Assembly: GCF_020181035.1 (NCBI RefSeq)
Contig: NZ_JAIQYY010000003.1
Span: forward strand, 214,885-278,884
Length of the DNA: 64,000 bases
Reading direction: 5' to 3'
Source: Streptomyces sp. CoH27
Lineage (GTDB): Bacteria; Actinomycetota; Actinomycetes; Streptomycetales; Streptomycetaceae
This document shows positions 42,994 through 52,208 of this stretch, one piece after another. Made by a program: the position numbers and the translations under genes. Within the stretch, counting starts at the first letter, position 1; each line of letters opens with the position of its first letter. A model generated the notes under the pieces. It made no database searches, was not told the origin of the DNA, and worked only from the letters and a program-made list of their open reading frames with translations.

Positions 42994-44520
42994 ATGAACC
43001 CGTCCCTGTCCCGCCGTACCGCCCTCCAGGCGGCAGGCGCCACCGTGCTCGCCGCCGGCCTGGCCGGACTCGCGACCACCGCGGCCCGGGCGGACAGTGC
43101 CGACCCGGCCCCGAAGCTGGTCACCTACCCGCTCCCGTCGGGTATGCCGACCAACACCAGCTTCAAGGTGCGGGTGCGCACCGCCCCCGACGGCGACTGG
43201 CAGACCCTCGACATCTGGCGGCCGCAGCTGGAGGAGATCAACCCGGCCACCGGCTCGGGCAAGGTCTACAACTCCTCCATGGTGTACTTCGACTTCCGGG
43301 GCTCCGCCGAGATCGAGGTCACCTACCTCAAGGGCGGTACCACCAAGGCCCGGATCAGACCCGACTCCCTCGGCATCACGCCCGACCTCCTCGGCGACAC
43401 CCTGCGCTTCACCCTCGACGAGCCGCGTGACGTCGTCGTCCAGATCAACGACGAGATCTTCGACTGCCTGCACATCGTCACCCATCACATCGACCCGAAC
43501 CCGCCCTCCGCCGACGACCCCGACATCCTCTACTTCGGTCCCGGCGTGCACTCCGTCACCGGCAACGTCTTCGCCGTCCCCAGCGGCAAGACCGTCTACC
43601 TGGCAGGCGGTGCCGTCCTGACCGCGCAGGTCTACTTCAAGAACGTGGAGAAGGCCGCCGTCACCGGCCGCGGCGTGATCACCAGCCCGACCAACGGCAT
43701 ACTCTGCGAGGGCAGCAAGAACATCCGCATCGAGGACGTCATCGTCCTCAACCCCCGCGGCGGCTACGTCACCACCCTCGGCGAGAGCCAGCACGTCCAC
43801 ATCAACAAGCTGCGCGGATTCAGCTCCCGCGGCAACGGCGACGGCATCGACATCTTCTCCTCCAGCGACGTCGTCATCGACGGCTGCTTCCTGCGCACCT
43901 CCGACGACTGCATCGCCCTCTACGCCCACCGCTGGAACTACTACGGCGACACCCGCGACATCACCGTCCAGAACTGCACCCTGTGGGCCGACGTCGCCCA
44001 CCCCGTCAACATCGGCACCCACGGCAACACCGACGCCCCCGAAGTCATCGAGAACCTCGTCATCAAGAACCTCGACATCCTCGACCACCGCGAACCCCAG
44101 ATGAACTACCAGGGCTGCATCGCCCTCAACCCCGGCGACTCCAACCTGATCCAGAACGTGCGCATCGAGGACATCCGCATCGAGGACTTCCGCTGGGGCC
44201 AGGTCCTCAACATGCGGGTGATGTACAACACCAAGTACAACACCTCGGTCGGCCGCGGCATCGAGAACGTCTACATCAAGAACCTCAGCTACACCGGCAC
44301 CCACGCCAACCCGTCGATCTTCGTCGGCTACGACGCCGACCACGCCATCAAGAACGTCACCTTCGAGAACCTCGTGATCAACGGCCGGGTCATCGCCGAC
44401 TCCCTGCAGAAACCCAAGTGGTACCTCACCACCGACACCCTCCAGTGGTACGCCAACGAGCACGTCACGAACCTGACGTTCCTCACCACAGCCGAGGCCG
44501 AGGCGGCTCGGACGTCATGA
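42994..44520 (+). CDS. GH28 family glycosidase (polygalacturonase-like), Tat-secreted
   Basis: A 508-residue right-handed beta-helix enzyme. The N-terminus SRRTALQAAGATVLAAGLAG is a Tat signal. GH28 catalytic acids lie in RGNGDGIDIFSS (near residue 280) and RTSDDCIALYA (near 300), and VNIGTHGN (near 335) replaces the canonical GHG. An N-terminal beta domain (about 40-160) precedes the helix. It cleaves galacturonan or rhamnogalacturonan backbone outside the cell. A strong ribosome site (TAGGGAG) precedes the ATG. Its stop overlaps the next start (ATGA). Confidence 0.9.
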   Translation: MNPSLSRRTALQAAGATVLAAGLAGLATTAARADSADPAPKLVTYPLPSGMPTNTSFKVRVRTAPDGDWQTLDIWRPQLEEINPATGSGKVYNSSMVYFDFRGSAEIEVTYLKGGTTKARIRPDSLGITPDLLGDTLRFTLDEPRDVVVQINDEIFDCLHIVTHHIDPNPPSADDPDILYFGPGVHSVTGNVFAVPSGKTVYLAGGAVLTAQVYFKNVEKAAVTGRGVITSPTNGILCEGSKNIRIEDVIVLNPRGGYVTTLGESQHVHINKLRGFSSRGNGDGIDIFSSSDVVIDGCFLRTSDDCIALYAHRWNYYGDTRDITVQNCTLWADVAHPVNIGTHGNTDAPEVIENLVIKNLDILDHREPQMNYQGCIALNPGDSNLIQNVRIEDIRIEDFRWGQVLNMRVMYNTKYNTSVGRGIENVYIKNLSYTGTHANPSIFVGYDADHAIKNVTFENLVINGRVIADSLQKPKWYLTTDTLQWYANEHVTNLTFLTTAEAEAARTS

Positions 44521-47500
44521 CGAACCCCGCACCGAGCCGCCGGAGCTTCCTTGGCGGCGCGGCCGCCCTGCTGCTGGCGTCCGGCACGAGCGGCCTCCTC
44601 GTCCCCGGCACCGCCCAGGCCGCCGACCGGAACGGCACCACCCCGGCCGCGCCTTTCACCCACCCCGGACTGCTGCACAGCGCCGCCGACCTCGCCCGCA
44701 TGAAGGCAGCGGTCGCCGCGCAGCGATCCCCCGTCCACGACGGCTACCTGGCGTTCGCCGCCCACGCCCGCTCACAGTCCACGTACATCGTCCAGAACAC
44801 CGGTCAGATCACCTCCTGGGGCCGCGGACCCGCCAACTACCAGAACCAGGCCGTCGCCGACTCGGCCGCCGCCTACCAGAACGCCCTGATGTGGTGCGTC
44901 ACCGGCGACCGCGCCCACGCCGACAAGGCCCGCGACATTCTGAACGCCTGGTCGTCGTCCCTGACGACGGTCACCGGTGCCGACGGCCCGCTCGGTGCGG
45001 GACTGCAGGCCTTCAAGTTCGTCAACGCCGCCGAACTGCTACGGCACAGCGACTACGACGGATGGGCCGACGCCGACATCAGCCGCTGCGAACGGTCCTT
45101 CCTGGACGTCTGGTATCCGGCGATCTCCGGCTACATGCTCTACGCCAACGGCAACTGGGACCTGACGTCCATTCAATCCATCCTGGCCATCGGCGTGTTC
45201 TGCGAGCAGCGCACGCTCTTCGAGGACGCGCTGCGCTTCGCCGCGGCCGGCGCCGGCAACGGCAGCGTCCGCCACCGCGTCGTCACCGACGCCGGCCAGG
45301 GCCAGGAGTCCGGCCGCGACCAGGGCCACGAGCAACTGGCCGTCGGCCTCATGGGCGACGCCGCCCAGGTCGCCTGGAACCAGGGCGTCGACCTGTGGGG
45401 ATACGCCGGAAACCGTATTCTCGCCAACGCCGAGTACGCGGCCCGGTACAACCTCGGCGGCGACGTCCCCTTCACCCCCGACCTCGACCGGACCGGCAAG
45501 TACATCAAGACGTCCGTGTCCGCCGTCTCCCGCGGCAACCTCCCGCCGATCTACGAGATGTACTACGCCCACTACACCGGCGTCCGAGGCCTCGACACCC
45601 CGAACACCAAGGCGGCCGTCTTCCGCGGCACCGGCGGCACACGCGCCGTCGAGGGCAGCAACGACGACCTGCCCGGCTTCGGCACCTTCGCCTACGCCGG
45701 CACCGAGGCCCCGGCGCCGACCGCGCCGACGCCCCCGGCAGGGGTCACGGCGGTGGGCGACGGCACCGGCATCACCGTGGCATGGCTGCCGTCCGCGTGG
45801 GCGACGACCTACGCCGTCCACCGGGCCACCCGGCCCGAGGGACCGTACGAGGAGATCGCGCCGGCCGTCGACGGCACGACCTACACCGACGACGACGCGC
45901 ACGGCGCCCGCACCCGCTACTACACCGTCACCGCCGCCAACTCCCGGGGCCGCAGCGCCGAATCGAGCCCAGCCGGCGCCTGCGCCAGACTCCCCGAACC
46001 CTGGTCCACCCAGGACCTCGGCGAGGTGCGGATCCCCGGCTCCGCCGCCTTCGACGGCGAACGGTTCGTCCTGGAGGCCTCCGGCACCGCCGACACCTAC
46101 CGCCTCGTCCACCTCCCGCTGCCGGGCGACGGGTCGATCACCGCGAGGATCGTGTTCCCGCTCAGCTCGCAGTACTCCAAGATCGGCGTCACCCTCCGGG
46201 ACACCCTCGACCCGGGCGCCGCACACGCCTCGATGCTGATCCAGGGGCTGCCCCTGCACACCTGGAGCGGCGTGTGGAGCGTACGCCCCGAACCGGGCGC
46301 CCCGATCTCGGCGACCGGCAGCACCCCCGTACCGCCCACCCAGCAGCAGACGATCACCGAGACCGCCGCCTTCCCCCTCTCCGACCTCGGCGCCCTCCCC
46401 GAATCGGCCACCCCGCTCCAGGCGCCCTATGTCGAAGGCGCCGGCGACGGCTACCGGCTGCGCGCACCGTACTGGGTACGGGTCACCCGCAGGGGCCGCC
46501 GCTGCACCGGCACCGTCTCCCCGGACGGCATCCGCTGGACCGAAGTCGGCTCCACGGACGTCGAGTTGGGCCACACCGCCTACGCAGGCCTCGTCCTCAC
46601 CTCCTGCCTCGGCGTCGACCAGGACTACGCCGGGACCGGCACCGGCGCCTTCGACAACGTCACCGTCGGCGCCGCGGCCAAGGGCGAGATCTGGTCCGTA
46701 CCGCGCCCCGCCCGCACCACCACCGACCTGACCGCGACCACCGGCCCCGACGCCGTGGAGCTGGCCTGGACCGACCCGGACCTCTCCGCCCGCTGCAAGG
46801 TGCTGCGCGCCACCGGCGCCGACGGCCCGTACGAGACCATCGCGACCGGTGTCGCACCCGTCGGCTTCGGCACCCGCCTGCGGTACACCGACGCCACCGG
46901 CACACCCGGGACGACCTACCACTACGTCGTCACGAAGACGAACTGCGGCGGCCGCGGACCCCTGTCACAGCCCGCCTCCGCCATGATGCCCACCTCCTCC
47001 GTACCCCAACTCACCTCACCCACCGCCGCGTTCGCCAACAAGGGCGTCTTCTTCAGCCACCTCCTGCGCGGCTCCCACGAGCCCGTCCGCTTCACCGCCG
47101 ACGGACTGCCCGACGGACTCCGCCTGGACCAGCGCACCGGCCTGATCTCCGGTACCCCCACCCGGACCGGCGAGTTCACGGTCACGACCGGCGCCGGCAA
47201 CGCGGCGGGCACCGGCACCGGCACGCTGACCCTCACCGTCGGCACACCGCCACCCGCCCCCTGGACGTACGGCGACCTCGGCGACCCCGTGCTCGACGAC
47301 CGCGCCTTCGGGACCCTCGGCGTGGTCGCCATCCGCACCCCGGGCAGTACCTCCCACGCCGACGGCACCTTCACCGTCCGCGGCGCCGGCACCGATCTGA
47401 CCGTCAACAACCAGGCGATGACAGGCCAGTTCGTACGGCAGTACGTCACCGGGGACTGCGAGATCACCGCCCGGCTCGTCTCCCGCACGGGCGCGGGCGC

Positions 47501-47858
47501 CGACCGGGTCGGCCTGCTCATGGCCAAGTCGCTGTCCCCCTTCGACCAGGCCGCCGGTGCCATCGTCTCCGGCGGCACCACCGCACAGCTCATGCTGCGC
47601 ACCACCGTCGCCGGAAAGTCCGCCTTCACCGGCAACGGCACCGCCGTCCTCCCCGGCCTGCTGCGCCTGAGGCGTGCCGGAACCACCTTCACCGCCGCGC
47701 TCTCCACCGATGACGGCGCCACCTGGACCACCCTCGCCACCGGCGAGATCCCCGGCTTCGGTGACGCCCCCTGTCACGTGGGCCTCGTGGTCTGCTCCCG
47801 CGACCCGCTGACCCGCTGCACCACCGAGTTCGACGAGGTGACCATCACCACCAACTGA
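44517..47858 (+). CDS. large multidomain alginate-lyase-fold protein, Tat-secreted
   Basis: An 1113-residue exported protein. After a Tat signal (SRRSFLGGAAALLLAS) comes an (alpha/alpha) alginate-lyase-like domain (about 45-390; NGNWDLTSIQSILAIGVF, GQESGRDQGHEQLAV, YNLGGDVPFTPD). Then follow a fibronectin type III domain (about 405-485), a jelly-roll module (about 495-720), a second FN3 (about 730-815), an Ig-like He-PIG module (LPDGLRLDQRTGLISGTPTR) and a second jelly-roll at the end. It is likely a polysaccharide lyase for an acidic plant polymer; alginate itself is doubtful here. It is paralogous to the next gene over the lyase domain. Confidence 0.85.
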   Translation: MTNPAPSRRSFLGGAAALLLASGTSGLLVPGTAQAADRNGTTPAAPFTHPGLLHSAADLARMKAAVAAQRSPVHDGYLAFAAHARSQSTYIVQNTGQITSWGRGPANYQNQAVADSAAAYQNALMWCVTGDRAHADKARDILNAWSSSLTTVTGADGPLGAGLQAFKFVNAAELLRHSDYDGWADADISRCERSFLDVWYPAISGYMLYANGNWDLTSIQSILAIGVFCEQRTLFEDALRFAAAGAGNGSVRHRVVTDAGQGQESGRDQGHEQLAVGLMGDAAQVAWNQGVDLWGYAGNRILANAEYAARYNLGGDVPFTPDLDRTGKYIKTSVSAVSRGNLPPIYEMYYAHYTGVRGLDTPNTKAAVFRGTGGTRAVEGSNDDLPGFGTFAYAGTEAPAPTAPTPPAGVTAVGDGTGITVAWLPSAWATTYAVHRATRPEGPYEEIAPAVDGTTYTDDDAHGARTRYYTVTAANSRGRSAESSPAGACARLPEPWSTQDLGEVRIPGSAAFDGERFVLEASGTADTYRLVHLPLPGDGSITARIVFPLSSQYSKIGVTLRDTLDPGAAHASMLIQGLPLHTWSGVWSVRPEPGAPISATGSTPVPPTQQQTITETAAFPLSDLGALPESATPLQAPYVEGAGDGYRLRAPYWVRVTRRGRRCTGTVSPDGIRWTEVGSTDVELGHTAYAGLVLTSCLGVDQDYAGTGTGAFDNVTVGAAAKGEIWSVPRPARTTTDLTATTGPDAVELAWTDPDLSARCKVLRATGADGPYETIATGVAPVGFGTRLRYTDATGTPGTTYHYVVTKTNCGGRGPLSQPASAMMPTSSVPQLTSPTAAFANKGVFFSHLLRGSHEPVRFTADGLPDGLRLDQRTGLISGTPTRTGEFTVTTGAGNAAGTGTGTLTLTVGTPPPAPWTYGDLGDPVLDDRAFGTLGVVAIRTPGSTSHADGTFTVRGAGTDLTVNNQAMTGQFVRQYVTGDCEITARLVSRTGAGADRVGLLMAKSLSPFDQAAGAIVSGGTTAQLMLRTTVAGKSAFTGNGTAVLPGLLRLRRAGTTFTAALSTDDGATWTTLATGEIPGFGDAPCHVGLVVCSRDPLTRCTTEFDEVTITTN

Positions 47859-47887
47859 ATCCCCCCACGGATGGGAGATGCCCCACC

Positions 47888-49141
47888 ATGAGCCGCACAT
47901 CCCCCCACCACTCCATCCCCACCGGTGAGTTGAGCCGTCGCGGTCTGCTGAAGACCGCCGGCGGCCTCACCGCGGCCGTCGCACTGGGCGCCGCGTCCGC
48001 CACCACCACGGCGAACGCGGCCCCCGCGACCTTCACCCACCCCGGCATGCTGCACAACGCCGGAGACATCAACCGCGCCAAGGTCAGGGTCGCCGCGGGC
48101 GACGACCCCTGGCTGTCCGGCTGGAACCGGCTGACCGCCAACTCCCACTCCCAGCCCACCTGGACACCCAACCCGCAGGCCACCGTCTACCGAGGCTCGG
48201 GCTACCCCGAGAACTACGGCATCCTCTACAACGACATCGCCGCCGCCTACCAGAACGCCCTGCGCTCGGTCGTCGGCGGCACCAGCGCCAACGCGGACTG
48301 CGCCGTCCGCATCCTCAACGCCTGGGCGAACACCCTGACCTCCATCCAGGGCACCGCCGACCGCTTCCTCGCCGCCGGCATCTACGGCTGGGAGTTCTGC
48401 CAGGCCGCCGAACTCATGCGCGGCTACGCCGGGTTCGACCTGACGGCGTTCCAGCAGATGATGCTGAACGTCTTCTACCCGATGAACAACGACTTCCTGA
48501 CCCACCACAACGGCGCCTGCATCACCCACTACTGGGCGAACTGGGACCTGTGCACCATGGCCTCCGTCCTGGCCATCGGGATCCTCACCGACAACGCCGC
48601 GATGTACGACCAGGCCGTCACCTACTTCAAGACCGGTGCCGGAAACGGCTCCCTCCAGCACGCGGTCCCGTTCCTCCACCCGAACGTCGACGGCTACGAC
48701 CTCGGCCAGTGGCAGGAGTCCGGCCGCGACCAGGGCCACACCGTCATGGGCATGGGCCAGATGGGCGCCATCTGCGAAATGGCCTGGAACCAGGGCGACG
48801 ACCTCTACTCCTACGACAGCCGGAGGTTCTTCAAAGCCGCCCAGTACGTCGCCAAGTACAACCTGGGCAACGACGTCCCGTTCACCACCTACACCTGGGG
48901 CAGCGGCACGAACTGCGCCCAGAACTCGCAGACCGTGATCTCCCCCGCCTCCCGCGGCCAGATCCGCCCGGTCTGGGCCATGCTCCACTTCCACTACAAC
49001 CGCCGTCTGTACCTCGACGACAAGTACATCTCCGCCATGTACGACAACCTCGTCGCCCCCGAGGGCGGCGGCGGAGACTACGGCTCCACCAGCGGCGGCT
49101 ACGACCAGCTCGGCTTCGGCACCCTGATGTACGCCAAGTGA
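47888..49141 (+). CDS. alginate-lyase-fold protein, Tat-secreted, single domain
   Basis: A 417-residue exported protein: Tat signal LSRRGLLKTAGGLTAAVALG, then the same lyase fold as its neighbour (AAYQNALRSVVGG, YWANWDLCTMASVLAIGIL, WQESGRDQGHTVMGMGQMG, YNLGNDVPFTTYTWG). The shared QESGRDQGH block probably holds catalytic residues. It starts 29 nt after the large paralogue, with GGGAG before the ATG, so both are co-transcribed with GH28. Substrate is unproven; a pectin-related uronic polymer is likely. Confidence 0.88.
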   Translation: MSRTSPHHSIPTGELSRRGLLKTAGGLTAAVALGAASATTTANAAPATFTHPGMLHNAGDINRAKVRVAAGDDPWLSGWNRLTANSHSQPTWTPNPQATVYRGSGYPENYGILYNDIAAAYQNALRSVVGGTSANADCAVRILNAWANTLTSIQGTADRFLAAGIYGWEFCQAAELMRGYAGFDLTAFQQMMLNVFYPMNNDFLTHHNGACITHYWANWDLCTMASVLAIGILTDNAAMYDQAVTYFKTGAGNGSLQHAVPFLHPNVDGYDLGQWQESGRDQGHTVMGMGQMGAICEMAWNQGDDLYSYDSRRFFKAAQYVAKYNLGNDVPFTTYTWGSGTNCAQNSQTVISPASRGQIRPVWAMLHFHYNRRLYLDDKYISAMYDNLVAPEGGGGDYGSTSGGYDQLGFGTLMYAK

Positions 49142-49271
49142 CAATATGGTCACTCACCGTCTCCGGGTAGCCCGAACGGCCCTCCCGCGCGCCCGCGCAC
49201 CGGAATACCGGACGCTCCTGTGGTGCTCTGTATGCACGGTGCACGAGTGCGCGGCGAAGGGCTGGTGGGCG

Positions 49272-50852
49272 ATGACGGCAGGCCAGGCGAACCCCGAGTT
49301 CAGGCCCGAGGTCACCACGCTGTACGGGGCCGTGCGTGGCCGGTACGAGCAGGGCGTCGCGGTGTTCCGGGGCATCCCCTACGCCGCCCCGCCCTTCGGG
49401 CCCCGCCGGTTCCGCCCGCCCCAGCCGCCCGAACCCTGGGACGGGGTGCGTGACGCCGGCGCCTTCGGCCCGACCGCGCCGAAACCGCCGTACTCCGAGG
49501 CGTTCGCCCAGTACCTGTCCGACCCCGACATCCCCGGCGACGACTGCCTCAACCTCAACATCTGGACCCCCGCCCCCGACCCGGGCGCCCGCCTCCCCGT
49601 CCTGCTCTGGCTCCACGGCGGCGCCCTGACGAGAGGATCCTCGGCCGTCCCCGTCTACGGCGGCGCCTCCTTCGCCCGCGACGGAGTCGTGTGCGTCTCG
49701 GTCAACTACCGCCTGGGAGTGGAAGGTTACGGACTGTTCCCCGACGCACCCCCCAACGCCGGCCTGCGCGACCAGCTCGCCGCCCTTCACTGGGTGCACG
49801 ACGCCATCGGCGCCTTCGGCGGCGACCCGGACCGGATCACCCTGTGCGGGCAGTCGGCCGGCGCCATCAGTGCCGGCGCCCTGCTCGCCGCACCCCCGGC
49901 CCAGGGCCTCGTCCGGCGGGCGGTCCTGCAGAGCGGCCCACCTGAGGCGTCCGACCGGGAAAAGGTACGGCGCATGGTGCGCCGCATGGCGGGCCGGCTG
50001 AAGATCCCCGCCACCGCCGAGGCCTTCGCCGCCGTCGACCGCGACCTGCTGCTGCGCACCCAGGCCGAAGCCGGCCGGCTCAGCAGCCCCGTCCTCGGCG
50101 GACCCGCCTTCGGCATCGTCGTGGACGGCGACCTCGTACCCCGCGACCCGCTCCGGGCCCTGATCGACGGCGACGCCGCCCAGGGCGTCGACCTGCTGAT
50201 GGGCTGGACCCGCGACGAGTACCGGCTCTGGCTCGTCCCCGGCGGCCTGCTGGAGCGCGTCGACCGGCTCGGCCCGGTCGCCCTCGCCGGCGCCATGGCT
50301 CGCTGCCACACCGGCCACGAGGTGCCCCGCGGCTACCGCGCCCTGCACCCCGACGCCGGCGCCGCCGAGACCGTCGGCCAGATGGTCACCGACCACCTGC
50401 TGCGCGTCCCGCTGCACCGCCTCGCCGACGCCCGCCCCGGCACCTCCCACCTCTACGAGTTCGCCTGGCCCTCCCGCCTCCCCGGCCTCGGCGCCTGCCA
50501 CGCCCTCGAACTGGGCTTCGTCTTCGACACCGGCGACGTCCCCGAATCGAAGAAACTCGCCGGCGAGGGCGCCCCGCGGGAACTGTGCGAGGCGATGCAC
50601 ACGGCCTGGGTGCGCTTCGCGGCAACCGGAAACCCCGGCTGGCAGGCCTGGGACGCCTCCCATCCGGTACGGATCTTCGGCGACGGTGAACCGTATACCG
50701 CATACGGTCCACGGGATGCGGAGATCAACCTCTGGTCGACCGCCCCCACCGTCCCGGAACCCACCCCCGCCCCGGACATCCGGGCCCCGGGAGCGGAGTG
50801 GGCAGCGGCGGTACGACGCCTGCGGCGGTCGGTGGGGACGCGGCGGCGGTGA
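49272..50852 (+). CDS. type B carboxylesterase
   Basis: A 526-residue alpha/beta hydrolase of the carboxylesterase/lipase type B family: GIPYAAPPFGPRRFRPPQPP, GDDCLNLNIWTP, LWLHGGALTRGS and the nucleophile elbow TLCGQSAGAISAG (Ser near 194), with a late His in LGACHALELGFVF. No signal peptide from ATG 49272, so it may be cytoplasmic. In this setting it could deacetylate or demethylate pectic oligomers. It starts 130 bp after the lyase gene and may have its own promoter. Confidence 0.88.
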   Translation: MTAGQANPEFRPEVTTLYGAVRGRYEQGVAVFRGIPYAAPPFGPRRFRPPQPPEPWDGVRDAGAFGPTAPKPPYSEAFAQYLSDPDIPGDDCLNLNIWTPAPDPGARLPVLLWLHGGALTRGSSAVPVYGGASFARDGVVCVSVNYRLGVEGYGLFPDAPPNAGLRDQLAALHWVHDAIGAFGGDPDRITLCGQSAGAISAGALLAAPPAQGLVRRAVLQSGPPEASDREKVRRMVRRMAGRLKIPATAEAFAAVDRDLLLRTQAEAGRLSSPVLGGPAFGIVVDGDLVPRDPLRALIDGDAAQGVDLLMGWTRDEYRLWLVPGGLLERVDRLGPVALAGAMARCHTGHEVPRGYRALHPDAGAAETVGQMVTDHLLRVPLHRLADARPGTSHLYEFAWPSRLPGLGACHALELGFVFDTGDVPESKKLAGEGAPRELCEAMHTAWVRFAATGNPGWQAWDASHPVRIFGDGEPYTAYGPRDAEINLWSTAPTVPEPTPAPDIRAPGAEWAAAVRRLRRSVGTRRR

Positions 50853-50864
50853 TTGCCTACGGTC

Positions 50865-50955
50865 GACAGCAGACAGCAGACGGCAGACGGCAGACGGCAG
50901 ACGGCAGACGGCAGACGGCAGACGGCAGACAGCAGACAGCAGACGGCAGACGGCA
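50865..50955. repeat. 7-bp tandem repeat, 13 copies
   Basis: Thirteen head-to-tail heptamers: GACAGCA x2, GACGGCA x7, GACAGCA x2, GACGGCA x2. The array is perfectly in phase and lies between the convergent carboxylesterase and LacI(3) genes, outside both. Because 7 is not a multiple of 3, all frames stay open through it, giving false long ORFs. Confidence 0.95.
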
Positions 50956-51013
50956 GAAGGACGAGACCAACCTCGGCAGATCGTCGTCGGTCGACCGTCG
51001 ACGATCCGCCCCC

Positions 51014-52087
51014 TCATCCCCCAACCGCCCCCACCGACCCCCGCACCACCACATGCGTGCCCAGCAGCAGATGCTCGCCGGCGGAAGCGGGGGAGGCAGC
51101 GGAGTCCGAGGAGTGGCCGAGGGCGGTGCGGACGGCGAGGCGGCCCAGTTCCTCGTACGGCACATGCACGGTGGTCAGCGCCGGATGCAGGTCGCGGGCG
51201 AACGGTATGTCGTCGTACCCGGCCAGCGACACGTCCCCCGGGACGTCCAGCCCGGCCTCGTGGAGCGCGGTCAGGGCGCCCGCCGCGACCATGTCGGTCG
51301 CGGCCACCACGGCCGTGAAGTCCAGCCCCTGCTCCAGCGCCCGGCGCATCAGCCGGTGTCCGGAGTCGCGGGTGAAGTCGCCGTGCAGCAGCAGGTCCGG
51401 GTCGGGTTCCAGGCCACGGGCGCGATGCGCGCCGAGGTAACCACGCTCGCGGCCCTGCGCCGTGGTGTGGTCCGGCTTGCCGCCGAGGAACAGCACCCGC
51501 CGGTGGCCCTGGGCGAGGACGTGCGCCACCAGCGCATACGCCCCGCCCTCGTTGTCGTACTCGATCACCGTCACCGGCGCGCCCGGACCGAGTGGTGGCC
51601 GCCCGCACAGCACCAGCCGGGAACCGGCCGAGGCCAGCGAGTCGGCGATACGGCGCGTGCGCTCGCGGTACTCGGGCGTGTCCGCGGCACCGCCGACCAG
51701 GATCACCGCCGCCGCCCGCTGGGCGCGCATCGTCTCGATGAAGTCCAGTTCCTGCCGCAGGTCCCCGTCCGTGCTGCACACCAGGCACAGATGCCCGAGC
51801 CGCGCGGCCTCGCGCTCCACTCCCCGCGCCATGTGCGCGAACGACGGCCCGGTGATGTCCTCCAGCACGAACGCCAGGGTCGGCGTACCGACCCCGGCGA
51901 CGGCCTTCGCGCGGGCGTCGGCCACGTAGTCCATCTCGTGCACGGCCCGCATCACCCGGCTCCGGGTCGCCGTGCTCACCGGATACACCCCGCCCAGCAC
52001 CCGGGACACGGTCGACGCGGACACCCCGGCCCGCGCGGCGACATCCCGGATCGTGCTCCGCCCGGCGGCCTCGCTCTTCCTGGTCAT
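51014..52087 (-). CDS. LacI-family transcriptional regulator (3)
   Basis: A 357-residue repressor: HTH STIRDVAARAGVSASTVSRVL, sugar-binding core (LAFVLEDITGPSFAHMARGV, LVLCGRPPLGPGAPVTVIEY, SLAGYDDIPFARDLHPALTT). It is close to LacI(2) across its length and the two probably arose by duplication. ATG 52087 follows GGAGG. The palindrome AACCGGTT just past its promoter -10 indicates autorepression and matches boxes upstream of the GH28 operon. Confidence 0.92.
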   Translation of the reverse strand: MTRKSEAAGRSTIRDVAARAGVSASTVSRVLGGVYPVSTATRSRVMRAVHEMDYVADARAKAVAGVGTPTLAFVLEDITGPSFAHMARGVEREAARLGHLCLVCSTDGDLRQELDFIETMRAQRAAAVILVGGAADTPEYRERTRRIADSLASAGSRLVLCGRPPLGPGAPVTVIEYDNEGGAYALVAHVLAQGHRRVLFLGGKPDHTTAQGRERGYLGAHRARGLEPDPDLLLHGDFTRDSGHRLMRRALEQGLDFTAVVAATDMVAAGALTALHEAGLDVPGDVSLAGYDDIPFARDLHPALTTVHVPYEELGRLAVRTALGHSSDSAASPASAGEHLLLGTHVVVRGSVGAVGG

Positions 52088-52131
52088 CCCCAGCCCTCCG
52101 CACCGTCGGGAACTGCGGCAACATGGGCAGC

Positions 52132-52155
52132 AACCGGTTCCCATGCGCGAGGCTA
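52132..52155 (-). promoter_or_regulatory. LacI(3) promoter with AACCGGTT operator
   Basis: TAGCCT (52155-52150, minus strand) is a -10 candidate and GGGAACCGGTTGC (core 52132-52139) begins a few nt past the predicted start point. The same core appears at 42637-42644 and 42773-42780. Confidence 0.6.
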
Positions 52156-52208
52156 GCGGCCGGAAGGGGCACGGACCAGAGCCGCTACGGCCGTCGCCGG
52201 CATCGGGT

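Noticed and set aside
50798..52156. Plus-strand open frames starting in the heptamer array
   Set aside because: A 7-bp repeat keeps all frames open; the rest is antisense to LacI(3).
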